Shown here piece by piece: positions 57,909 through 64,000 of a stretch of DNA of 64,000 nt. The stretch covers positions 248,001 to 312,000 of the forward strand of contig NW_026944387.1 in the NCBI RefSeq assembly GCF_033439725.1. Direction: 5' to 3'. The first letter of the stretch is position 1. Every line of letters begins with the position of its first letter. A program made the translations under genes and the position numbers. The DNA comes from Neurospora tetraspora. Its lineage: Eukaryota; Ascomycota; Sordariomycetes; Sordariales; Sordariaceae. A model generated the notes under the pieces. The model did no database searches and was not told where the DNA came from. It saw only the letters and a program-made list of their open reading frames with translations.

Positions 57909-59767
57909 ATGACTGAAGTATCGTCGACCCGTCTCTACCTGGGCAACCTGCCCCGGCACGGTGAGTGACCCGGATCTGCAACACCAACATCACCACCACA
58001 GCCACCGTCGACCAGCGGCCGTCTCCCATGATCAAGGATCAATCGCTCCCTTGTCGCAGCGAGGCTACCTGTTCCGTCCAGTTGTCCCTGCTCTGGCGCC
58101 TGGTCTGGTCTGGTCTGGTCTGGTCTGGTCTGGTCTGGTCTGGTCTGGTCGGGTCCATCCGACGATGCACAATGCTGACTCCCGCAAAGCAACCAAGGCC
58201 GACGTGGAAGCCCACTTTGCGACTCACGGCACCGGCGAGATCACCGAAATCAAGCTCATGAACGGCTTTGGTTTCATCGAGTACAAGGATGCCATGGACG
58301 CTCGCGATGTTGTTCCTGGTAAGTGCTCTCTGCACGCGTCATACAATCATGAAAGATACATGCGCTAACAGTCCTTCTTCTCTCTTCAGCTTTCCGTACG
58401 TCTCCAACCCACCCCCCCTCGTAACGATATCGACCGACTAACAATAACAAGATGGATCGGACTTCATGGGAGAGCGCCTTACCGTTCAGTTTGCGCGTGG
58501 CGCCCGTCACCGTGAGGGAGGTCCCGGTTTCACCCACGAGCGTAACAGCCAACCCAGGCCCCGACGCACGCCTCACCGGATGCAAATCTCTGGCCTTCCC
58601 AATGAAACCAGCTGGCAGGTCTGTCACCCTTCCACTTCCTTGTGCGCCGCTTGATCATATGGATTTCTCTCTTTTTCCGGGCTACCTATGGATTCCACAC
58701 CCTACCCTGTTCTCGCCCTCAGCATGGCATATTCCCTGTCACAGTCACACTCAATTTGGCCATTCGGACTTCGTCATTTTCCTATTACCGACTGTTCGGG
58801 GGTCCGGCCGTTCCAGCTGAACGCACTTGGCTCTCTCTTGTACACCCAACTGGCTCTCTCTCCGGCTTCCTTCACTTCATCCTTTTCAGTCTTCCCGTTG
58901 GAGTTTCTTGTTACGGCGGGACTATGGCAGATGACACCCCAGAGCCGGATGACAACCTGCCATACACAATCGGCTTCCTGGACACGTTTTTACTGGTTGT
59001 GATACATGGGAGGACCGCCAACTGCCAAATCCCGGACTTCAACTTACTCGACTTGCCTTTCTAGGATCTTAAGGACTTTGCTCGTCAGTCCGGACTTGAT
59101 GTCGTTTATAGCGAGACGACTCGCAACCAGAACGGCGAAGGGTATGTTACCTGGGTCAAGGTCGGTCAACATTTCCACTGACCGATACTACAGCTTCGTT
59201 GAGTTCGAGAATGCTGCCGATTTGAGGACTGCCGTCGAGAAGCTCGATAACCGCGAGTTCAAGGGTCAACGCGTGACTTGCGTCGCTAATGTAAGGATTA
59301 CCACCACACCTTGTGAATGGGTATGGTTACTAACCATCGGAAATTAGACCCAACCCGACATCCCCAGAAACGACCACCGCGCTCGCTCGAGGTCGCCGCG
59401 TGGCCGCCCATACCCTCCTCCCGTGGACGACTATGACCGCCGTGGACCCCCTCCTCGCGGATACAGCCCCCGCCGTGACGGTTACCGCGATGGCTACCGT
59501 GACAGGTCGCCGCCACCAAGGCGCGAGTACTACGAGGACAGGAGAGGTGGTTACCGCTCACCACCCAGGCGCCCACTCGATGACTACCCTCCCCCTCGCG
59601 GCCGCTACGACGACCCGTACCGCGCTCCCCGCGATTATCCTCCCGACCCGTACATGAGCGGACGCGGAGATGCTTACGATCGCCGCGCTCCTCCCGTGGA
59701 CTTCCCTCCGCGTGACCCGTACCCTCGCGAGCCATACCCGCCTCGTGACTACGGTCGTCGTTACTAG
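57909..59767 (+). CDS. SR-family splicing factor with two RRMs
   Basis: Nuclear RNA-binding protein resembling S. pombe Srp2; 315 aa. Exons: 57909-57960, 58190-58318, microexon 58390-58395, 58452-58618, 59065-59141, 59194-59290, 59348-59767. RRM1 has STRLYLGNLPRH (RNP2) and NGFGFIEYKDAMDARDVV (RNP1). RRM2 has HRMQISGLPNETSWQDLKDF and NGEGFVEFENAADLRTAV. The C-terminus is Arg/Ser/Pro-rich (ARSRSPRGRPYPPP, RDRSPPPRREYYEDRR), ending PRDYGRRY. Including the microexon gives VVPAFHGSDF, skipping it gives VVPDGSDF; both keep frame. Introns 1 (229 nt) and 4 (446 nt) are long for this genome. Intron 1 contains a (TGGTC)10 repeat. SR proteins often regulate their own splicing, so these features may be functional (inference). 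Confidence 0.92.
58101..58150. repeat. (TGGTC)10 pentanucleotide repeat in SR-gene intron 1
   Basis: Ten perfect tandem TGGTC units lie about 40 bp before the intron-1 acceptor. GT-containing repeats near an acceptor might affect splice choice, and the length is likely polymorphic. Confidence 0.93.
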
Positions 59768-60834
59768 ATGGAGCGAACGGCTCCAGAAACCCGTTACGAG
59801 GACTATGGTGCACCGAGACAGCAACAAATGAGTTGGTCCTATCGGTTTTCAACGACTCGTTGGGTCTAGATGAGTGATGGACATCTCGTGCCTCCGTGGC
59901 GTTCTTAAGCTGAGACAGCAACGAAGCGCAAAACTGCGGTGCGGTGCTCCGGGAGTTGGAGGATTATTGATGGAGAGACACATGTAACAAATGGACGGAG
60001 GAAATGAAACATGAGTATTGAAGTATTTCCTTGTCATCAGACTTTCATGTGCTTATGGTTTGGTAAAAGTTCCCTTGTGCGACGGAAGCCTGGTATGGAT
60101 TGTTCCCGCAAGTGTAGTTTGGTATGGTCCGTTTCGTTTCGTGTTGGATGAATAGTTTGATTCCCAGCGCATGTTTCTTCTCTCTGTTATGTGGACTTCG
60201 GAATGGGTTCGAGCAAAAAGAAAACGAGGAATTGCTTTAAGGTTTATGGGTTATGGATCAGATGTATTTGTTTCTATTCTTGATAGGGTTTCAATCGGAG
60301 TTAGTATAGCAGCTTGCTTGATATCCGTGGTGTTGTGATGCTGAATGTGAATGTCAAGATATGATCCCCAGTCCATCTTGAGCCTCAACAGCCTCGTAAG
60401 GCTTAATCACTGAAAGCTGAAGGAACAGCCCGTGAAATCGTGAATAGATGGTTGATCCCCCCGGTTGCTGTGGGGGTTGTTGGATTAAGCTTTTGTGGGG
60501 CAAGGAGCTGCCGGTGCGCTAGCGCCTAAGCCCACTGTGAAGTGGACTGGTAGCGCTGGCCAATCAGTGGGTGCGCAGCCTGGGCGAGTCCCCGTCGAAA
60601 TTTTTGCCAAACTTTTGGTCGATTCGAATTGGCATCCATCAGTTTCGTAGCTTGAGTGCAGCCCCTCCTCCACTTCAAAACACTTTCTTCATCTTCCATC
60701 TTTCTCTCCATTGACCATACCACGACCAACTCTAGTCGACTGATCACCAACCTCGACCGTGTCTTTTACTTCATAACTCCTGTCGCGCAAGACCAGATTA
60801 ATACCAGACATCGCAACCCAGATACCCCGACACA
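59768..60834. other. Intergenic, SR gene to dbp9
   Basis: 3' flank of the SR gene and upstream region of dbp9. No gene seen. Confidence 0.55.
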
Positions 60835-63049
60835 ATGGCCAAGCGCAAGTTGAACGAGACGGACGAGCCGTCGATTGTGACCGAGCCCCAGACCCAGAAG
60901 AAGACCAAGAAGTCCTCAACCGAGAAGAAAGAAAAAAAGGAGAAGAAGTCCAAGTCGCAGGATGTCAAGCCACAGGAGGAGGAGCCCGAGACCCAAGAAG
61001 AGCAACAACAAACCGAGGAGGAGCAGCAGCTCGAGCAACAATTAAAGGATGAGCAAAAACAACAAGACGAAAAGGACGAGAAGAAGAAGAGCCAGAAGGA
61101 CCAGAAGAAGGACCAGAAGGACGACGCCGAACTGACCTTCTCCGACCTGGGTCTCGACCCCCGCCTCGTGCAGGCCGTTGCGAAACAGAGCTTCGAAAAG
61201 CCGACGCTCGTTCAAAGGAAGGCGATCCCGCTTGCGCTGGCGGGCCAGGACGTGCTGTGCAAGGCGAAGACGGGATCGGGCAAGACGGCGGCGTATGTGT
61301 TGCCTGTGCTGAGTGGCATTCTTAAGAGGAAGGCTGTGAGTTAGCACCCGGGAGAATATGGTCGTGAGAGAGAATGGATGCTAACGAAAGGAAACTCAAA
61401 ACAGACCGACCCAACACCCTTCACCTCCGCCCTCATCCTCGTTCCCACGCGCGAACTCGCCGACCAAGTCCACAAAGCCATCGACGCCTTCTCTGCCTTC
61501 TGCACCAAGGATATCCAATCCGCCAAGCTGACCGACAATGTGTCCGACGCCGTCCTGCGCTCCCTCCTCGCCAACGCCCCCGACGTGATCGTCTCCACGC
61601 CCGCCCGCGCCTGGCACAACATCGAGTCCGGCGCTCTCAGCGTCGCCAAGCTGCAGTACCTTGTGCTCGACGAGGCCGACCTCGTCTTGTCCTACGGCTA
61701 CGACGAAGACATGGAGAACATTGCCCGCTCGCTGCCCAAGGGCGGTGTCCAGACCACCATGATGAGCGCCACTCTGGTCTCGGACGAGCTCGACACGCTC
61801 AAGGGATTTTTCTGCCGCAACCCCACCATGCTGGATCTCAAGGAGGAGTTCAGCGCCGAGGACGAGAAACTCACCCAGTTCTACGTCAAGTGCGGCGAGG
61901 ACGACAAGTGGCTTATCAGCTACCTGATCTTCAAGCTGCAGCTGATCAAGGGCCCTTGTTTGGTGTTTGTGGCGGATATCGATCGCGCGTACCGCTTGAA
62001 GCTGTTTTTCGAGCAGTTTAGCATTCGCAGCTGTGTGCTGAACTCGGAGCTGCCGATTAATACGCGGATCAAGATCATTGAGGAGTTTAATAGGGGTATT
62101 TATGATATTATCATTGCTTCGGATGAGAGGAGCGAGGTTTTCTTGGAGGATGAGAAGACCGAGGAGAAGAAGGAGGACGGTGAGGAGAAGAAGAGCGGCA
62201 AGGGAAAGAAGAAGAAGGGCAGGAGGGACCAGGAGTATGGTGTTTCGCGAGGTATGTCTCTTCCGTCTTTTTTGCCGTGGGCTATTGCTGGATACTAACT
62301 TTCCCAGGCATCGACTTCAAAAATGTCGCCGCCGTCATCAACTTGGACATGCCCACTTCTTCCTCCTCTTACATCCACCGGATAGGCCGTACCGCCCGCG
62401 CCGGCCGCGCCGGTATTGCTCTGTCCATGGTCGTCCCCCACGACCTCTTCGGCAAGCACAAGCCCACCAGCATCAAGCAGTGCGAGAAGGACGAGAAGGT
62501 TCTGGCCAAGGTCATGCGCCAGCAGGCCAAGCTCAACCGCAAGCTGGAGCCGTACAACTTTAACAAGGACCAGATGGAGGCTTTCCGTTACCGCATGAAC
62601 GATGGTACGTTCTGTCTCCAATTTTTTTTCTCTCAATCATTCTTCACATACTAACACGCGTCACAGCCCTCCGCGCCGTAACAAAAGTCGCCATCCGCGA
62701 AGCCCGCACCCGTGAACTGCGACAAGAACTCCTGCGCTCCGAGACGCTCAAGCGCTACTTTGAAGAGAACCCCAACGAGCTCTCGCACCTGCGCCACGAC
62801 GGCGAGCTGGGCACCAAGATGCGCCAGCAAGCCCATCTCAAGCACGTGCCCGATTACTTGCTGCCCAGGGACGGGAAGAACGCCCTAACCGAGAGCCAGG
62901 TCGGGTTCGTGCCGTTTAGGAAGCAGGGCGACGATAAGAAGTTGAGGGGGAAGAAGGGCGCTAAGGGTGGGAAGGGCGGTCATGGGAAGTATAAGAAGGG
63001 GCCGGGGGGGAGGAAGAATGTGCTGAAGACTTTTAGGGTTAGGAAGTAG
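60835..63049 (+). CDS. dbp9: DEAD-box RNA helicase Dbp9
   Basis: ATP-dependent RNA helicase of the nucleolus needed for 60S ribosomal subunit assembly. 675 aa; exons 60835-61335, 61405-62251, 62308-62604, 62667-63049, all frame-consistent. The N-terminal ~100 residues are Lys/Glu/Gln-rich and disordered. Motifs: Q motif [26 protein letters not shown] (I), VPTRELADQ (Ia), VSTPARAW (Ib), [13 protein letters not shown] (DEAD), MMSATL (SAT), [50 protein letters not shown], and [13 protein letters not shown] (VI). The [19 protein letters not shown] insert between motifs and the C-terminal [11 protein letters not shown] plus a Lys/Gly-rich tail are characteristic of Dbp9. The Dbp9-specific [15 protein letters not shown] separates it from other DEAD-box proteins. 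Confidence 0.96.
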
Positions 63050-64000
63050 AGGCGTGGAGGTCTAGGGTGAGGGATGGGAGGGAGAGGAGGGGGGAGGTAA
63101 CTGGGCGTCTGGTAGACCAGAAGGGGGTTTGCATTTTACGGTGTTTGTGTGGCTTGTTAAAAAATACCTAGGCTAGGCTTGTTGGTCTGAAGGGGAATAA
63201 GATATCATTGCGCAGATCTGGGATATCAAAGAGAAGTTTGAGTCTTGAACGTCAAGCTGTTGATCACACTGATGTGGGTTGGTATCAGATCCAAAGGAGG
63301 GTGACATGGGACTCAGAGCTTTAGACTTTGCGTCTAATCGATGTGATCTAGTGATCGAATTGGGTAGATCACATCGATTATAGGAAACTCGAGTACAAGC
63401 TGCCTTGTAAGGCTGATCACAAGATCTGAGACGGGATGAAGAGACAGGCACTGTACGTCGCTCTTCAGGGTGGAGTTTTGAGTTCTGGCAGGTTCTGCTT
63501 CTCATGATAGACGTTTTGACCCGCCCTTCCATCGATTTCATCCGACTGAACATTCGGAAAGTGTTAATCATCCGGATTCCCGATGCAAGACTCGAGGACT
63601 GCAGATTTGATCTTAATAGAAACGCACATGGCATTTGTCATCCAATCAGGGTGCATCATCCCCTGAGCATTGTAGGGTTATACGTCGGAACTGCGTGATC
63701 CCAGGGTTAACTGTGCATTCTTGAACTGGACCGAAGCTTCCCCACACGTCGAGCTTGGTGGTCTGTGCGCAAACCGTCGTCGGGTGCGGCTCTGGACCAC
63801 TCTGCCCGCTGTGGGTGTGACCCTCGAACGCCGGTAGGAGCAGGAGACGAGTCGACTCCAGCAGGCGGGCGCCATCCAGCTTCTTTCATCTTGATTCCTG
63901 CCCGCCGACAACACCAAATACCCCGAGACAACCACCTTACCTTATCCACCTCACCGACACCACTTCTGCTACCTCTACCAACAATACAAACACTCTCATT
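63050..64000. other. 3' flank of dbp9 and right window edge
   Basis: Contains the hairpin at 63335-63380. The last 300 bp have CACC- and TACC-rich sequence that could be a promoter for a gene beyond the edge. No gene supported within the window. Confidence 0.45.
63335..63380. repeat. Perfect 16-bp inverted repeat with 14-nt loop
   Basis: TAATCGATGTGATCTA at 63335-63350 is mirrored by TAGATCACATCGATTA at 63365-63380. It lies about 290 bp past the dbp9 stop. It could be a transcript hairpin, or a cruciform or protein-binding palindrome; no function is established. Confidence 0.7.

Overview
The window looks like nuclear DNA of a filamentous ascomycete, most likely a Sordariales fungus such as Neurospora. 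The evidence is genes with short introns (about 50-70 nt, GTANGT donors, CTAAC/CTGAC branch sites, YAG acceptors), fungal families (HET, YANK-type kinase, yapsin-like protease, Utp14, Dbp9), and a 3.4-kb extremely TA-rich block that looks like a transposon destroyed by repeat-induced point mutation (RIP). I recognise about 18 well-supported protein genes and a few weak ones. No tRNA, rRNA or CRISPR array was seen.

Region 1-8.6 kb is accessory in character. It holds a cytochrome P450 cut by the left edge, a degenerate HET-domain gene, and a divergent casein-kinase-1-like kinase. Facing away from the kinase is a member of a fungal family with a PD...ExK nuclease-like signature. Two copies of one MITE family, each with its own 5-bp target duplication, lie at 1.5 and 8.2 kb and bracket the HET, kinase and nuclease-like genes.

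Region 9-17 kb is housekeeping: mitochondrial ribosomal protein L27 (mL41), divergent from it the SSU-processome factor Utp14, then a large hormone-sensitive-lipase-type hydrolase. At 17.5-20.9 kb lies the RIP-mutated Mutator-like (MULE) transposon with intact 55-bp terminal inverted repeats.

Region 21-46.8 kb holds a RING-H2 protein, a small mitochondrial-type protein, a myristoylatable YANK/STK32-type AGC kinase behind a very long gene-free upstream stretch, and a GPI-type aspartic protease. It continues with a DNAJC9-like J-protein, a Rib2-type deaminase, an L-fuconate-dehydratase-like enolase-superfamily enzyme, a disordered fungal protein, and the Rad10/ERCC1 repair nuclease subunit.

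Region 46.8-49.7 kb is gene-poor and carries nested MITE-like inverted repeats. Region 49.7-63 kb holds a secreted GH47 alpha-1,2-mannosidase, a Kha1-type K+/H+ antiporter, an SR-type two-RRM splicing factor containing a candidate 6-nt in-frame microexon, and the DEAD-box helicase Dbp9. Utp14 and Dbp9 both serve ribosome assembly but are not adjacent. No operon-like or secondary-metabolite cluster logic is evident outside the left accessory region. Exon boundaries were placed by eye from splice signals and frame continuity.
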